Origin: an uncultured Collinsella sp.
Lineage (GTDB): Bacteria > Actinomycetota > Coriobacteriia > Coriobacteriales > Coriobacteriaceae
DNA: 5,876 bases
Assembly: GCA_900550355.1 (NCBI GenBank)
Contig: URRT01000113.1
Coordinates: 1 to 5,876 of the forward strand
Direction: 5' to 3'
Shown here piece after piece: positions 5,572 through 5,876 of this stretch. The position numbers and the translations under genes are program-made. The notes beneath the pieces were generated by a model that saw only the letters and a list, made by a program, of their open reading frames with translations, did no database searches and was not told the DNA's origin. Position 1 is the first letter of the stretch; each line of letters starts with the position of its first letter.

Positions 5572-5634
5572 CGCGTCGCCGATTCAACCCCATACAATCC
5601 AGTTCACAAAAAGAGTCGGTCGAGCAAATGCTCT

Positions 5635-5669
5635 AAAAAAGAGCTGGCCGGGCAAAGCCCGACCAGCTC
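5635..5669 (-). terminator. Strong terminator hairpin, best oriented leftward, probably bidirectional
   Basis: GAGCTGG (5641-5647) pairs with CCAGCTC (5663-5669) and CGGGC (5649-5653) with GCCCG (5657-5661), around an AAA loop with one mismatch. On the minus strand it is followed by six U (complement of A at 5635-5640), a classic intrinsic terminator for a transcript arriving from the right. On the plus strand it is followed by the weaker CATTCTTTCC, so it can also end the three-gene cassette, 70 bases after its last stop. Confidence 0.75.
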
Positions 5670-5754
5670 ACATTCTTTCCCTCAGCCCTTTTCATCCGCA
5701 CAGGAGAAAAGCCAGCAAGGATACCGCAGGGCCCGCCCGCCGGGAGGGGTTTCC

Positions 5755-5822
5755 TAAGGGCGCATCCCTTAATCAAAACCACCCCTAAAAGGGGTGGTTT
5801 GCTCTTAGGGTATAACCCTAAG
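5755..5822. repeat. Three tandem short hairpins
   Basis: Three perfect inverted repeats follow one another. TAAGGG/CCCTTA (5755-5760 and 5766-5771) has loop CGCAT. AAACCACCCC/GGGGTGGTTT (5776-5785 and 5791-5800) has loop TAAAA. CTTAGGG/CCCTAAG (5804-5810 and 5816-5822) has loop TATAA. All three loops are five bases. The central one could act as a terminator (followed by TTTT-type ends on the minus strand). The series is more regular than terminators need and may be a transposon end or a structured RNA. Confidence 0.6.
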
Positions 5823-5826
5823 ATTT

Positions 5827-5869
5827 CCGGCACGCGTCTAAAGGCGCCGGCCCTCACGGGGTTCGGGCC
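5827..5869 (-). other. Foldable GC-rich segment, possible IS200/IS605-type right end or structured RNA
   Basis: On the minus strand GGCCC (5865-5869) pairs with GGGCC (5849-5853). Next, CCGGCGC (5844-5850) pairs with GTGCCGG (5827-5833), with one G-U pair and a loop starting CTTTAG. The two stems share two bases, so both need not form at once. The G-U pair is an A-C mismatch on the plus strand, so the RNA, if any, is read leftward. A CCTTTAG-type hairpin is common at the 3' end of TnpB-associated guide RNAs of IS200/IS605 elements; the comparison is from memory. The expected tnpB would lie beyond the right edge and is not visible. Confidence 0.25.
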
Positions 5870-5876
5870 GCACCGC

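Larger units (their letters stand above)
5572..5876. other. Non-coding right-edge region rich in hairpins
   Basis: No start codon with a ribosome binding site and no recognisable protein were found in these 305 bases. The only long open frame (5633-5857, minus) is a low-complexity Pro/Gly/Arg product crossing all the hairpins. The stretch contains the terminator-like hairpin at 5641-5669, three short tandem hairpins at 5755-5822 and a GC-rich foldable segment at 5827-5869, described separately. Confidence 0.7.

Noticed and set aside
5633..5857. Minus-strand open frame of 74 codons
   Set aside because: Spans every hairpin of the right edge and has no domain or ribosome binding site; the structure explains this region better.
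5849..5876. GGGGTTCGGG resembling a tRNA T-arm
   Set aside because: The flanking bases do not form the five-pair T stem plus acceptor stem, and no anticodon or D arm is present.

Overview
The window reads like a chromosomal segment of a high-GC Gram-positive, most likely a member of the Coriobacteriia (Collinsella/Olsenella type). This rests on the GC-rich tad-pilus genes, an actinobacterial-style RsgA with a long charged N-terminus, frequent GTG starts with strong AGGAGG-like sites, and a mixed neighbourhood of low-GC accessory genes. The taxonomic call is inference; no rRNA or other marker is present.

Left third (1-2143, minus strand): the start of a tad/Flp pilus operon. A CpaB/RcpC-type SAF-domain protein is followed, with a one-base TGATG overlap, by a CpaE/TadZ-type ATPase that runs off the left edge. 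Upstream of cpaB is a 252-base intergenic region. It holds a hairpin just before the ribosome binding site, three helically phased CTGACCA boxes that look like an operator, and the intrinsic terminator of the next gene.

Middle (2144-4121, minus strand): a two-gene regulatory/membrane module and then rsgA. The module is a DUF2975 four-helix membrane protein followed by a YozG-type small XRE regulator. rsgA encodes the circularly permuted GTPase of 30S ribosome maturation. No terminator separates the regulator from rsgA, so read-through is possible. GC content drops from rsgA (about 78 percent in one 60-base sample) to the module and beyond.

Right third (4122-5571, plus strand): a divergent, AT-rich intergenic region (15 percent GC over 4201-4260) precedes a tight three-gene cassette. 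It encodes (1) a membrane-anchored or exported thioredoxin-fold protein with a CPAC motif, resembling bacteriocin accessory (Bta/PedC-like) proteins; (2) a 165-residue exported protein with a long amphipathic/hydrophobic Gly-spaced segment and exactly two cysteines in its mature part, both near the C-terminus; (3) a 109-residue four-helix membrane protein. I recognise no named family for genes 2 and 3. The arrangement fits an undescribed bacteriocin-like or envelope-targeting system: gene 2 as effector, gene 1 as disulfide-handling helper and gene 3 as possible immunity protein. The divergent DUF2975/XRE pair may be its regulator. This is the most interesting part of the window.

Right edge (5572-5876): no convincing gene. 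It holds a strong terminator-type hairpin, three tandem short hairpins, and a structured stretch whose minus strand folds better and has a CCTTTAG loop reminiscent of IS200/IS605 (TnpB) right ends. A mobile element may begin just beyond the window.
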